A DNA stretch of 64,000 nucleotides from an uncultured Alloprevotella sp. (GCA_944322325.1 CALUOQ010000006.1:1-64000); one strand, 5' to 3'; positions 53,428 through 62,826 are shown, numbered from the stretch's first letter. Notes: generated by a model not told the origin, from the letters alone. Translations and numbers: made by a program.

Positions 53428-54231
53428 TCAGGGCTGACCGTCCGTGCCCTCCTGGCGCTTGGCTTCGTCCCAGATGGCGTCCATCTCGGCGAGGGTCATG
53501 TCGCGAAGGTCGCGGCCCTGCTTGAGGGTGTGGGCTTCGAGGTAGTTGAAGCGGCGGATGAACTTGCGGTTGGTGCGCTCAAGGGCCGTGTCGGGATTGA
53601 TGTGGTAAAGGCGGGCAGCGTTGACAAGGCTGAAGAGGACGTCGCCGAACTCAGCCTCGGCGCGGTCGTGGTCCATGCGGGCAACTTCGGCCTCGAACTC
53701 GCGGAGCTCCTCGCGTACCTTGTCCCAGACTTGTTCGGGACGCTCCCAGTCGAAACCGACGTGGCTGGCCTTGTCCTGCACGCGGTAGGCCTTAATGAGC
53801 GACGGGAGAGCGTCGGGCACGCCGCTGAGAACGGTGCGGTTGCCGCCCTTTTCGCGCTGCTTGAGCTGTTCCCAGTTGTCGGAGACCTGGTCGGCGGTGT
53901 CGGCGTGGGCTTCACCGAAGACGTGGGGATGGCGGAATACGAGTTTGTCGGAAAGCTGCGTGCAGACGTCGGCAATGTCGAACGCGTCGTGCTCCGAACC
54001 GATTTTGGCGTAAAAAAGAACGTGGAGGAGGACGTCGCCGAGTTCCTTGCAGATGTTGCGGTCGTCCTCGCGGAGCAGGGCGTCGCAGAGTTCGTAGACT
54101 TCCTCGATGGTGTTGGGACGGAGGCTTTGGTTGGTCTGCTTACGGTCCCAAGGGCACTCGACGCGGAGCCGGTCGAGAATGTCGAGCAGGCGGCTGAAGG
54201 CGTCGAGCTGTTGTTGACGGGTGTGGGTCAT
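53428..54231 (-). CDS. mazG: Nucleoside triphosphate pyrophosphohydrolase MazG
   Basis: 267 residues from ATG 54231 (MTHTRQQQLDAFSRLLDIL), which matches the usual start of Bacteroidales MazG; an ATG at 54252 would add MNHKFKP. MazG hydrolyses NTPs and dNTPs to monophosphates and pyrophosphate, cleaning aberrant nucleotides and tempering ppGpp. Two MazG folds are present: N-terminal CPWDRKQTNQSLRPNTIEEVYEL with the metal motif KELGDVLLHVLFYAKI, and C-terminal VREELREFEAEVAR with EAEFGDVLFSLVNAAR. Both EExxE/ExxD-type sites look intact. Promoter box at 54375-54368; it terminates within repeat array C. Confidence 0.95.
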   Translation of the reverse strand: MTHTRQQQLDAFSRLLDILDRLRVECPWDRKQTNQSLRPNTIEEVYELCDALLREDDRNICKELGDVLLHVLFYAKIGSEHDAFDIADVCTQLSDKLVFRHPHVFGEAHADTADQVSDNWEQLKQREKGGNRTVLSGVPDALPSLIKAYRVQDKASHVGFDWERPEQVWDKVREELREFEAEVARMDHDRAEAEFGDVLFSLVNAARLYHINPDTALERTNRKFIRRFNYLEAHTLKQGRDLRDMTLAEMDAIWDEAKRQEGTDGQP

Positions 54232-54600
54232 TGGCTTAAATTTGTGGTTCATTACTCAAGCGGACTTAGGAAAGCGCCCTGCCCCACCCGGCACCGACGG
54301 GAACACCTATAATAATATAGGCCCGCGCAGCCCGGACGGACAGCCGCTACCCCTTTCCGCCCGGGCGCAAAGTTACGTAAGTTTAGGGAACGAACGGGCA
54401 CGGACGACCAACTATCGGCGACAAGCCTCGGCGAACACCGGCGGTACAGCACACCGCCCCACGGCCGCCCCTGCGCGAACACCCCGCCGGCCCGGCGGCA
54501 ACAGCCGCTGCTCTCCTCCGCCGCACGAACGACGCAGCCCGTCCCGACCTTATGAACGAAACGGCCAGAACGGCCCCTGCCCTTCTAAGACCGGGATGAT
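54232..54600. other. Gap upstream of mazG
   Basis: 369 bp without a supported gene. It contains the mazG promoter box TAACTTTG (54375-54368, minus strand) and a short AT patch. I see no terminator for the metallophosphoesterase, so some read-through into mazG is possible. Confidence 0.45.
54368..54375 (-). promoter_or_regulatory. Promoter -7 box of mazG
   Basis: TAACTTTG on the minus strand; leader of about 130 nt to the chosen ATG. Confidence 0.6.
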
Positions 54601-55581
54601 TCAGCGCGCAGGCGGCTCGAAACGAATCGTCACGGCATCGCCGCTGTGATTGGCACCGACCACGTATTGAAGTCGCCCGTTGTAGAAGTCAATGGCGCGC
54701 TCGTGGGTGTGTCCGGCGAAGCAGCCGATGATTTGGGGACACTCGCGCACCAGCTCGCAAAAGGCCTGCGTCGTGGCTGTGTGTCCCTCCTTGGGCCAAG
54801 GCTGGCGCCGCTCGATCTCGTAATAGCAGTCGTGGGCCTCGTCCCACTGGGGATGGCCACAGTTATAGTCGATGTTCTGTCCCGGGAAATAGACGGGCAC
54901 GTGCATGAAAAGGACCGTGGGCAGTCCCCGGGCGATCTCACGGCGCAGGAAGTCGAGCTGTGCGGGCGTGACTTCGAGCGTGGAGTTGTCGATAAAGACG
55001 AGGTTCACCCCATGGCGGACTTCGGCGCGCGCCAAGGGGTCGCCCCCCTGGTACAAGGGAGCCAGGGCCGTGGACTCCCACCGGCTGCGCTGCTCGGCGG
55101 AGGTTCCGGCTTCGCCCTCGTAGTGCCAGTCGTGATTGCCGGCAATGTAGACCCAGTCGAGCCCGGAGTGCGTCATGATGGCCAGCAGGGAGTCCACCGA
55201 CGCCAAGGAGGGGAAATTGAGCATGTCGCCGCCCAGCACGACCAGTTCGACCGAATCCTTGCGGGCCTGCGCGAGCGCCTTGAGCAGCTGGCGCTCGCGC
55301 CCGTTGCTGACGCCATAGTTTTCGGGGCGGACGGCCGCGCCTCCCATCCGCTCGCTGTACTTACGATAGGGCTCGCCCCGGCTGTCCTCAACCGTGAAGT
55401 GCGTGTCGGACAGGAAAAGCACCCGAAACGGCTCGGCGACGCCGGCCGCCTGAAACGTCACGCGCCCCTCGCGCACGACGGCATAAGTCGTCCGCACGTC
55501 GCCCTGCGCGTCGGCCGGGGCGGGGTACCACGCGGCCAAGAGCACAAAGCCAGACAAAATAATCCGTTTTAATCTCTTCAT
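54601..55581 (-). CDS. Secreted calcineurin-like metallophosphoesterase
   Basis: 326 residues with a signal peptide (RIILSGFVLLAAWYPAPADAQ). The metallophosphoesterase motifs occur in order: LSDTHF, GGDMLN, GNHDWH, a His in LFMHVPVY and GHTHE, so the two-metal site is complete. Such secreted enzymes act on phosphodiesters, nucleotides or phosphoproteins; the substrate is unknown. A TATCTTTG box at 55616-55609 lies 27 bp upstream. The next gene on the right is divergent. Confidence 0.9.
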   Translation of the reverse strand: MKRLKRIILSGFVLLAAWYPAPADAQGDVRTTYAVVREGRVTFQAAGVAEPFRVLFLSDTHFTVEDSRGEPYRKYSERMGGAAVRPENYGVSNGRERQLLKALAQARKDSVELVVLGGDMLNFPSLASVDSLLAIMTHSGLDWVYIAGNHDWHYEGEAGTSAEQRSRWESTALAPLYQGGDPLARAEVRHGVNLVFIDNSTLEVTPAQLDFLRREIARGLPTVLFMHVPVYFPGQNIDYNCGHPQWDEAHDCYYEIERRQPWPKEGHTATTQAFCELVRECPQIIGCFAGHTHERAIDFYNGRLQYVVGANHSGDAVTIRFEPPAR

Positions 55582-55608
55582 TTGTCGCTTCTGTTTTCTT
55601 CAACGGGG

Positions 55609-55616
55609 CAAAGATA
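55609..55616 (-). promoter_or_regulatory. Promoter -7 box of the metallophosphoesterase
   Basis: TATCTTTG on the minus strand, 27 bp before the ATG. A second minus-strand TAACTTTG at 55814-55807 could be an additional distal promoter. Confidence 0.7.
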
Positions 55617-55850
55617 CGGAAGTCCTGCGCTTCGTCGCACTTTTTTCAGCCTACATTGCGCCAGCGGCAGGGAGGAAAAAGTTTCCGCGAGCCTGAAACT
55701 TTCCGCAAGCAGGGCGGAAAAACGCAACGCGAGGGCCGATTTCCGATTTTCGCCGCAGGAAAAATGCGAAAAAGTCAGACGAAATGTAAAAAGGCCCGCC
55801 CCAACGCAAAGTTATAGGCAGGCAGAGGGTGGCAGTAGCGGGGTTTTGCT
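55617..55850. other. Divergent intergenic gap
   Basis: No gene seen in this part of a 324-bp gap; the long frame reading through it into the DUF3078 gene has no signal peptide until the ATG at 55906. Besides the promoter boxes at its edges and the extra minus-strand box at 55814-55807 it holds nothing recognisable. Confidence 0.45.
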
Positions 55851-55858
55851 TACCTTTG
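55851..55858 (+). promoter_or_regulatory. Promoter -7 box of the DUF3078 gene
   Basis: TACCTTTG, 47 bp before the ATG at 55906, which helps reject the far upstream start at 55582. Confidence 0.7.
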
Positions 55859-55905
55859 CGAGCGGAAAAATCCGAACACGCCCCGCCCCGGCCGCGTGCC
55901 CGCCT

Positions 55906-57237
55906 ATGGATGTACGTCACGTTCTGCTCAGCCTCCTGACTCTATTGGCCGCCTCATTCACGGAGACGGCCTACGCGCAAACCACCGTTCCCAAACGAAA
56001 CCGCGTGGAGGCGCAAGCCATCGACTCTCTGCGCGAACTGGCGCGCCGGTCGCGCTCGTCGCGCGCGGGAGGTGACTCCATCGTCAGCCCGACGTACAGC
56101 TCCCTGTTCTTTTACCCGACTTTCTACATGCACCCCGTGAACCGCGCCATCCTGCTACGGCCGTCGGCCGACACATGCCGGAGCCACGAGGCGAAAGTAA
56201 CGGACCGCGCCAGCCAGGCGTGGAACTGGGTGTACACCCATGCTCCCCACCTCATCCGGGAAGCCGACGCTGCCGCCGACACCACACAGGCAACCTCATC
56301 CACGGCCGCGGCCGACTCTGTAGCAGAAGTAAAGCCGGAACTCAACCTGGCCGCCATCGTGACGGACAGCCTGCTCGAAGCGGATGCGCCCCCTCTGACA
56401 GTGGCGGGAGGCGTGGAAGACCTGAAAGTGGTGCCGCACAGGCCCAACTTCTGGACACTCAAGGCGAGCGAGGTTTCGCTACAATTCCTGCAATGCTACA
56501 TTTCGAGCAACTGGCACAAGGGCGGCGAGAGCAACAACTCCCTACAGGCATCGGCCATACTGGAAGCGAACTACAACAACAAGCAGAAAATCACGTTCGA
56601 CAACAAGCTGGAAATGAAACTCGGTTTCCAGAACACACGCGGCGACGACCTGCACAAGTACAAGACGAACTCGGACATGATCCGCATGACGAACAAACTG
56701 GGTCTGCGGGCCACGAGCCGGTGGTACTACACAGCGCAACTACAAAGCTGGACCCAATTTTACCCGGGCTACAAGAGCAATGACGAAAAGGTCTACTCGG
56801 ACTTCATGTCGCCCTTTGAAACGGTGTTCTCCATCGGTATGGAATACAAGCTGAGCGTGAAGAACTTCAACCTGACGGCCAACATCTCACCGCTGGCTTT
56901 CGACTACAAATATGTAGACCGCCTTGGCCTCTCGACGTCATTCGGACTCAGGGAGAACAAACACGAGAAATTCGAGTATGGCGCGGCGAACATGACCATC
57001 AACTATACGTGGAACATGTTCAAGAACGTGTCGTGGACAGGGCGTATCTATTACTACACGAACTACGAAAAAGTACAGGTGGAGTGGGAAAATACCATCA
57101 ACCTGACCATCAACCGCTTCCTGACGACGCAGCTGTTCCTGTATCCGCGGTTCGACGACGGCGCAACCCGACAGGAGGGCAAAAGCTACTTCCAGTTCTA
57201 CCAACAACTCTCGCTGGGCTTCAAGGCCTCATTCTGA
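55906..57237 (+). CDS. DUF3078 outer-membrane beta-barrel-like protein
   Basis: 443 residues from ATG 55906 (MDVRHVLLSLLTLLAAS), the only start that gives a signal peptide. The open frame extends 324 bp upstream but crosses the promoter. Residues about 190-443 form the DUF3078 domain, with alternating strands rich in aromatic residues: WHKGGESNNSLQASAI, ITFDNKLEMKLGFQNT, SRWYYTAQLQSWTQFYPGY, and a final FYQQLSLGFKASF that ends in Phe as outer-membrane barrels do. The function is unknown. It is followed by the glucosaminidase gene after 36 bp and is probably cotranscribed. Confidence 0.88.
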   Translation: MDVRHVLLSLLTLLAASFTETAYAQTTVPKRNRVEAQAIDSLRELARRSRSSRAGGDSIVSPTYSSLFFYPTFYMHPVNRAILLRPSADTCRSHEAKVTDRASQAWNWVYTHAPHLIREADAAADTTQATSSTAAADSVAEVKPELNLAAIVTDSLLEADAPPLTVAGGVEDLKVVPHRPNFWTLKASEVSLQFLQCYISSNWHKGGESNNSLQASAILEANYNNKQKITFDNKLEMKLGFQNTRGDDLHKYKTNSDMIRMTNKLGLRATSRWYYTAQLQSWTQFYPGYKSNDEKVYSDFMSPFETVFSIGMEYKLSVKNFNLTANISPLAFDYKYVDRLGLSTSFGLRENKHEKFEYGAANMTINYTWNMFKNVSWTGRIYYYTNYEKVQVEWENTINLTINRFLTTQLFLYPRFDDGATRQEGKSYFQFYQQLSLGFKASF

Positions 57238-57273
57238 CGCCGCCGCTTCCCTCACCCAAACGTAACACCCGAC

Positions 57274-58251
57274 ATGACACACGCAAACCGCACATTGCCC
57301 ACCCCCGCCCCACACAACACGAAGGCGAAAACATGCGCTTTCGCCCTACTTTTGCTCCTCGCCGGCCTGCTGCCCGCCAAGGCGCAAAACGCGGCTTACC
57401 AGGCCTACATCAATACCTATAAGGACCTGGCTGTCGAGCAGATGAACAAGTACGGCGTTCCGGCAAGCATCACCCTGGCACAGGGACTGCTGGAGAGCGG
57501 GGCAGGACGGAGCGAGCTGGTGCGCAAGTCGAACAACCACTTCGGCATCAAGTGCGGCGGCACATGGACCGGCCCTTACGTGCTGAAAGACGACGACGCG
57601 CGCAATGAGCGCTTCAGGGCCTACAAATCGGCCCGTGAGTCATACGAGGACCACTCGCTGTTCCTGAGAAACCGATCGCGCTATGCGTTCCTGTTCCGCT
57701 ACTCGCCGACAGACTACAAGGCATGGGCCCACGGCCTGAAAAAGGCGGGCTACGCCACCAACCCGCGCTACGCGCACCAGCTGATAAGCCTTATTCAGCG
57801 CTACGACCTGGACCGCTTTGACAAGCTCCGGGGCAAAGCCACGCGTCCCGCCGCCGTTGCGCACGGACAGATAGCCGTTCCGGGCATCGACCTGACCCCG
57901 TCGGTACACCTCACCGTCAGGATGAACAATGACAATTATTACGTAATCGCCCGACCGGGCGACACGTACGAGAGCATCGGCGAACAGATGGGCGTATCCA
58001 CCCGCAAGCTGCGCAAGTACAACGAAGTGCCGCGCGACTACGAACTACAGGCCGGCGACATTGTCTATTTCGAGAAAAAGCAGAAGAAAGCCGACAAGGC
58101 ATACAAGGGCAAGTATCACCGCGTAGCCGCCGGCGAGTCGATGTACGTCATCGCCCAGAAATACGGCATCCGACTGAAAACGCTCTACGACAACAACGAC
58201 CTGCCCAAGGACTACAGCCCACAGGCCGGCCAACTGCTTAAAGTGCGCTAA
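57274..58251 (+). CDS. Secreted glucosaminidase (GH73) with two LysM domains
   Basis: 325 residues. A long polar N-terminus (about 20 residues) precedes the hydrophobic signal segment ALLLLLAGLLPAKAQ. Residues about 45-190 form the mannosyl-glycoprotein endo-beta-N-acetylglucosaminidase domain: YGVPASITLAQGLLESGAGRS with the catalytic Glu, NNHFGIKC, and AWAHGLKKAGYATNPRYAHQL. Two LysM motifs follow, at about 220-265 (YYVIARPGDTYESIGEQMG) and 280-325 (HRVAAGESMYVIAQKYGI). It should cut peptidoglycan glycan strands during growth or division. Confidence 0.93.
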   Translation: MTHANRTLPTPAPHNTKAKTCAFALLLLLAGLLPAKAQNAAYQAYINTYKDLAVEQMNKYGVPASITLAQGLLESGAGRSELVRKSNNHFGIKCGGTWTGPYVLKDDDARNERFRAYKSARESYEDHSLFLRNRSRYAFLFRYSPTDYKAWAHGLKKAGYATNPRYAHQLISLIQRYDLDRFDKLRGKATRPAAVAHGQIAVPGIDLTPSVHLTVRMNNDNYYVIARPGDTYESIGEQMGVSTRKLRKYNEVPRDYELQAGDIVYFEKKQKKADKAYKGKYHRVAAGESMYVIAQKYGIRLKTLYDNNDLPKDYSPQAGQLLKVR

Positions 58252-58349
58252 CTGACCGAATTATAATTTTATAACGCGGGGAAAGGTACCTACCTTGAAT
58301 ATAAGCCGTATCTTCGCACTAAGAATTACGAACTTAAATCCCAGAGACA

Positions 58350-59240
58350 GTGAAAAGGCTATTGATTCTCCTGACGTGCATAGCTTGTACCCAGCTTCAC
58401 TGCCGGGCACAAGACGACATGTACTTCGTCCCCTCCAAGGCGACGGAGACCGCAAAGACGACACCTGTCACCCAAACGCGCACCACCACAACGACCATCA
58501 CAACCACCACGACATCGACCCCGTGGTGCGACGTGGACGAATACAACCGCCGCGGGCAATACGCTCCCACCGACGCAGACACGACGTGGAGCGAGGACGC
58601 CAATCCGGACGAAGCCCTCTATGACGACTACAGCTGCACGGCACGCATCATCCGCTTCCACTCCCCGACGGTGGGCGTCCTCGTAAGCAGCCCTTACTAT
58701 TGGGACTTCTACTACGACTTGGCCTGGTACGACCCGTGGCTTTATCCTTCATACGGATGGCGAGCCTGGTGGTCATGGGGCTATCCTTGGTATTGGAGTG
58801 CTTACTCGCCCTGGTGGGACTGGGGTTGGGGATGGGGCTGGCACCGCCCGTATCCTCCCTTGTGGCACGGCGGATGGAACCCGCGCCCCATTGCGGGTAA
58901 CAAGGTGGGACAGTACCGCCCCGGCCCGACGGGAGGCGGAGTGCGTTACGGCACTGGATACCGCCGCTCGAACGTGGGCACAGGCAACCGTTACGGCATA
59001 GACCGGAATACAGGCAATGCAACCCGCCGTCCCTACTACCGGCAAAATTCCAGGAACGGGCAAAACAATCAAGGCGCCCGCCGATTTACCGTACCACGTG
59101 AAAACTCGAACTCCAACCAGCGGCAAAACGTATCGCCCAACCGTTCGTTCAGCGCGCCCAGCCGCTCGTTCAGCGCACCGTCGCGTTCGTTCACGCCCAG
59201 TCGTAGCGGCGGCGGACGCAGCTTCGGCGGCAGACGCTAA
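58350..59240 (+). CDS. Secreted Trp-rich and Arg/Ser-rich Bacteroidales protein
   Basis: 296 residues from a GTG start (58350) that yields a signal peptide MKRLLILLTCIACTQLHCRAQ. Next comes DDMYFVPSK, then a Thr-rich run. Residues about 110-175 are extraordinarily rich in Trp, Tyr, Pro and Gly (YDPWLYPSYGWRAWWSWGY). The C-terminal 100 residues are basic and low complexity, with a repeated SFSAPSR element. I recall related proteins in Bacteroides next to FadL-type porins, as here, but know no function. The pattern suggests an extracytoplasmic binding or matrix protein. A possible promoter TATCTTCG at 58309, one base off consensus, precedes it. Confidence 0.8.
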   Translation: MKRLLILLTCIACTQLHCRAQDDMYFVPSKATETAKTTPVTQTRTTTTTITTTTTSTPWCDVDEYNRRGQYAPTDADTTWSEDANPDEALYDDYSCTARIIRFHSPTVGVLVSSPYYWDFYYDLAWYDPWLYPSYGWRAWWSWGYPWYWSAYSPWWDWGWGWGWHRPYPPLWHGGWNPRPIAGNKVGQYRPGPTGGGVRYGTGYRRSNVGTGNRYGIDRNTGNATRRPYYRQNSRNGQNNQGARRFTVPRENSNSNQRQNVSPNRSFSAPSRSFSAPSRSFTPSRSGGGRSFGGRR

Positions 59241-59277
59241 AATACACTTGAAAACTAACCCTACAACCGCGTAAGAA

Positions 59278-60891
59278 ATGAAACCCAAATATATCGCCGC
59301 AGGCTGCACGCTGATGGGCCTGCTCGTTGCCCCCGCCCTGTCGGCACAGGATATATATCGCGTCACGGACATGGCGAACGAAGATCTGAACGGCACCGCA
59401 CGCTTCGTCGGCATGGGCGGCGCACTGAGTGCCCTCGGTGCCGACATGTCCGTCATGAGCACCAACCCGGCCGGCATCGGCCTTTTCCGCAGCAGCGACG
59501 TGTCCGTCACGGCCGGACTGCGCAGACAAATCGAAGGAAACGCTTTTGCCGGACGCGACGTGGTGAACCTCTCGTTCGACCAAGCCGGCTTTGTGTATTC
59601 CATCCGGACAGGTGGAAAAAACGTGCGCTTCTTCAACATGGGATTCAACTACCACAAGCGCAAGAACTTCAACGACCTCTTCGGCGGCGGCGTCAATCTG
59701 GCATCCCTGAACGGCATCTCACAGTCGTGGCAGATGGCGGACCTCGCGTACACCAGCCGTCCGCTCGACCTGAGCATAGGTGAAGACAACACCATGAGCC
59801 CCGACTTCGACCTGACCACCCCGCTGACAGGCTTGGGCGCCATGACGCAAATGATCATCCCCGAATACGACGAGGAGGGCAACCTCACAGGACACATCCC
59901 CTGCAATGCGACTTCGAACCAGTCGAACGTGGCGCGATGGGGCGGTGTCGAGGAATACGACTTCAACTTCTCGGGAAACATCAAGGACCGCTTTTACGTC
60001 GGCATGACGTTGAGCGCTTACCACGTGGACTGGCACAACGTGACGGGATACAGCGAAGTCATCAGCGACGGCACTCAGTCGGGCGACTATCAGCTCTCGT
60101 CTGAAGAAAGCCTTACGGGCAACGGATTCGACCTGAAGTTCGGCTTCATCATGCGCCCCGTCGAGGAATCGGCCTTCCGCATCGGTCTTTCCTTCACGAC
60201 ACCCACGTTTTTCGACCTGACCCACAACGCATACGCCAACATGACATCGCCGTTCTCCGACAGCGAGGGATACAGCCTGAATCAGGACGTCGAGGTCTAC
60301 CCGCACGACTACCGCATTCGCACGCCGTGGAAGCTCAACGTCAGTCTGGGACACACCATCGGATCGAGCATCGCCCTCGGTGCCGAGTATGAATTCGCGG
60401 ACTATTCTTCGGCCAAAATCAGTTATCCCGACTACGGATACAATGACTATTGGGATTACTCCTGGTCGTCGGGCAGCGATGACCAAGCCCTGAACGCCGA
60501 AACGAAATACTTCCTCAAGAAAGTGCATACATTCCGCGTGGGTGCCGAAGCGAAAGTCTACCCCGGCCTTTTCCTTCGCGCAGGCTACAACTACGTGTCG
60601 AGCCCGATGCGCAACGACGCTTATAACAATCTGTTCACGGAAAGCCCCTCCTATTATTACAGCGTCAGCACGGATTACCTGAACCTGAAAGAAACGAACC
60701 GCGTCACGGCCGGCATAGGCTACCGCGGCAAACACTTTTACGCCGACATGGCTTACCAGTACGAAGCCCGCAAGGGTGACTACTACGCTTTCCATGTGCC
60801 TTATACGGGCAGCGAGGAAAACGCCCTTACGGCCGTCCCCGTCAAACTGAACAAACACCAGTTACTGCTGACATTAGGCTACAAATTCTGA
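59278..60891 (+). CDS. FadL/OMPP1-family outer-membrane transport protein
   Basis: 537 residues with a signal peptide (GCTLMGLLVAPALSAQ). The N-terminal part GTARFVGMGGALSALGADMSVMSTNPAGIGLFR is the hallmark of FadL/TodX barrels, whose N-terminus plugs the pore. The rest is beta strands with aromatic girdles, ending HQLLLTLGYKF with terminal Phe. These proteins let hydrophobic molecules such as fatty acids or aromatics cross the outer membrane. It lies 37 bp after the Trp-rich protein gene and 33 bp before the META gene, so these three may share a transcript. Confidence 0.9.
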   Translation: MKPKYIAAGCTLMGLLVAPALSAQDIYRVTDMANEDLNGTARFVGMGGALSALGADMSVMSTNPAGIGLFRSSDVSVTAGLRRQIEGNAFAGRDVVNLSFDQAGFVYSIRTGGKNVRFFNMGFNYHKRKNFNDLFGGGVNLASLNGISQSWQMADLAYTSRPLDLSIGEDNTMSPDFDLTTPLTGLGAMTQMIIPEYDEEGNLTGHIPCNATSNQSNVARWGGVEEYDFNFSGNIKDRFYVGMTLSAYHVDWHNVTGYSEVISDGTQSGDYQLSSEESLTGNGFDLKFGFIMRPVEESAFRIGLSFTTPTFFDLTHNAYANMTSPFSDSEGYSLNQDVEVYPHDYRIRTPWKLNVSLGHTIGSSIALGAEYEFADYSSAKISYPDYGYNDYWDYSWSSGSDDQALNAETKYFLKKVHTFRVGAEAKVYPGLFLRAGYNYVSSPMRNDAYNNLFTESPSYYYSVSTDYLNLKETNRVTAGIGYRGKHFYADMAYQYEARKGDYYAFHVPYTGSEENALTAVPVKLNKHQLLLTLGYKF

Positions 60892-60924
60892 CCACACATA
60901 TATAATATATAAGAACAACCAACC

Positions 60925-61359
60925 ATGCACACACTTCTGAAGACCTCCGTCCTAGCCGCGACTACCGGCGTTCTGATGCTCTCCTGCTCGTCTGCAAAGG
61001 AAATGACCGCCGAATCGCTTAACGGTGAATGGAACGTCATACAAATCGAAGCACAGAAAATCACCCCCGCAGAAAATACGCCCGTCGTCGGATGGAATTT
61101 TGCCGAAAACCGCCTTTACGGGTCCACAGGATGCAACCGCATCATGGGCCAAGTAACGTTCGATGACCTCATCGACGGCAAAGCCGATTTCACCAAAGTA
61201 GCGACAACCATGATGGCCTGCCCCGACAACAAGTTCGAGCGCCCGTTCCTGAATGCACTGAACAAGGTGAAAAAAGCCGCACAGGCCAAAAACAAAGTAA
61301 AGTTACTCGATGCTGACGGTCAGACCGTCCTCGTACTTGCACCGCGCGACGGGAAATAA
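60925..61359 (+). CDS. META-domain lipoprotein (HslJ-like)
   Basis: 144 residues. Lipoprotein signal with Cys 21 in LMLSCSSAKE. The META domain follows directly: LNGEWNVIQIEAQKI, VGWNFAENRLYGSTGCNRIMGQ and TMMACPDNKFERPFLNALNKV. HslJ-type proteins are small envelope proteins linked to stress or antibiotic tolerance; the mechanism is unknown. It ends the FadL cluster; no hairpin terminator is visible before the next promoter. Confidence 0.92.
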   Translation: MHTLLKTSVLAATTGVLMLSCSSAKEMTAESLNGEWNVIQIEAQKITPAENTPVVGWNFAENRLYGSTGCNRIMGQVTFDDLIDGKADFTKVATTMMACPDNKFERPFLNALNKVKKAAQAKNKVKLLDADGQTVLVLAPRDGK

Positions 61360-61479
61360 CCATCCGGCCGAGTGAGCAAAACAACGCAGAAACTATCCTT
61401 TTTCTCTTAATTAATATAACAATCTTCAAGTTTTCCGGATTTTCGAAAGGAGAAAACGCTCCATACGAAAACTTTTCTC

Positions 61480-61487
61480 TACTTTTG
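61480..61487 (+). promoter_or_regulatory. Promoter -7 box of inositol-3-phosphate synthase
   Basis: TACTTTTG ends just before an in-frame GTG at 61489 and 25 bp before ATG 61513. The transcript would start after the GTG, so ATG 61513 is the start. Confidence 0.75.
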
Positions 61488-61512
61488 AGTGTCCAAAATA
61501 ACAACACTGAAA

Positions 61513-62826
61513 ATGGAATCTAAACTTGTGAAGCCTGCCGACGGAAAATTAGGCGTTTTGTGCGTGGGCTTGGGAGCTGTGAGCACAACGTTCATCGTAG
61601 GTACATTGATGTGCCGCAAGGGAATGGGACTTCCCGGCGGTTCAATTACGCAAATGGCCAAAATCCGCGTCGGACGCGGCCAAGAAAAACAATACAAGAA
61701 AATAGGTGAAATCGTTCCGCTCGCCGACCTGAAAGATTTGGAAATCGGCGCATGGGATATTTTCACGGACACCGCATACGAAAGTGCTCTGCACGCCGAA
61801 GTGCTCAAACCGCACGACATCGAACCGGTAAAGGACGAACTTCAGAAAATCGTCCCCATGACGGCAGCCTTTGACCCCACCTACGTTTCCCGCCTGCACG
61901 GCAGCCATGTCAAGACGGCCGGAAGCCGCTGGGAACTGGCCGAACAGTTGCGCGAAGACATCCGCCGCTTCAAGGCTGAGCACAACTGCTCGCGCATTGT
62001 CGTTATCTGGGCTGCCTCTACCGAAAAATACATTCCCTACGACGAAACCGTACACAAGTCACTCGCCGACCTTGAAGCCGCAATGAAAGCCGACGACCGC
62101 GAGCACATTTCGCCGTCCATGTGCTACGCCTATGCGGCCATTGCCGAGGGTGCACCTTTCGTCATGGGAGCCCCCAACCTTTGCATCGACATCCCTGCCA
62201 TGTGGGAGTTCGCTGATAAGCAGAACGTCCCCCTCGCCGGAAAGGACTTCAAGACGGGCCAGACCCTGATGAAGACAGTCCTTGCCCCGATGCTCCGCAC
62301 GCGTTGCTTAGGTCTGGCCGGCTGGTTCTCCACCAACATTCTGGGCAATCGCGACGGCGAAGTGCTCGACGCTCCCGAGAACTTCAAGACCAAGGAAGTC
62401 AGCAAGCTGTCCGTCATCGACACCATTCTCGACAAGGACGAGCAGCCCGACCTCTATTCCGACATCTTCCATAAAGTCCGCATCAACTATTATCCGCCCC
62501 GCGGCGACAACAAGGAAGGCTGGGACAACCTCGACATCTTCGGATGGATGGGCCGTGAATACGGTATGCAGATCAAGATTGACTTCCTCTGCCGCGACTC
62601 CATCCTGGCCGCCCCGCTGATGCTCGATCTCGTGCTTTGCGCAGACTTGGCAGCCCGAGCCGGCCGCAAGGGTATACAGACATGGATGTCGTTCTACCTC
62701 AAGAGCCCCATGCACGACTACACCCGCGGCATTGCCCCCGTACACGATTTGTTCCAGCAATACGTCATGTTCAAGAACGCCATTCGCGAGATGGGCGGAT
62801 ACGAAGCCGACGAAGAAATCGACTGA
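61513..62826 (+). CDS. Inositol-3-phosphate synthase (myo-inositol-1-phosphate synthase)
   Basis: 437 residues from ATG 61513. The enzyme uses NAD to turn glucose-6-phosphate into inositol-3-phosphate, the first step to inositol and inositol lipids. The NAD-binding start GVLCVGLGAVSTTFIVG, the block VVIWAASTEKYIPYDET, NLCIDIPAMWEFADKQNVPLAGKD region with KTGQT, and GWFSTNILGNRDGEVLDAPENFK region identify the family. Some Bacteroides make inositol phospholipids from a neighbouring gene set; that set is not visible here, because the next gene is a DUF5686 protein. It has its own promoter and terminator. Confidence 0.95.
   Translation: MESKLVKPADGKLGVLCVGLGAVSTTFIVGTLMCRKGMGLPGGSITQMAKIRVGRGQEKQYKKIGEIVPLADLKDLEIGAWDIFTDTAYESALHAEVLKPHDIEPVKDELQKIVPMTAAFDPTYVSRLHGSHVKTAGSRWELAEQLREDIRRFKAEHNCSRIVVIWAASTEKYIPYDETVHKSLADLEAAMKADDREHISPSMCYAYAAIAEGAPFVMGAPNLCIDIPAMWEFADKQNVPLAGKDFKTGQTLMKTVLAPMLRTRCLGLAGWFSTNILGNRDGEVLDAPENFKTKEVSKLSVIDTILDKDEQPDLYSDIFHKVRINYYPPRGDNKEGWDNLDIFGWMGREYGMQIKIDFLCRDSILAAPLMLDLVLCADLAARAGRKGIQTWMSFYLKSPMHDYTRGIAPVHDLFQQYVMFKNAIREMGGYEADEEID

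Noticed and set aside
55582-55905. Longer N-terminus of the DUF3078 protein starting at 55582
   Set aside because: It would cross the promoter box at 55851 and hide the signal peptide that begins at the ATG 55906.
61489-61512. GTG start of inositol-3-phosphate synthase
   Set aside because: It lies directly after the -7 box and before the expected transcription start.
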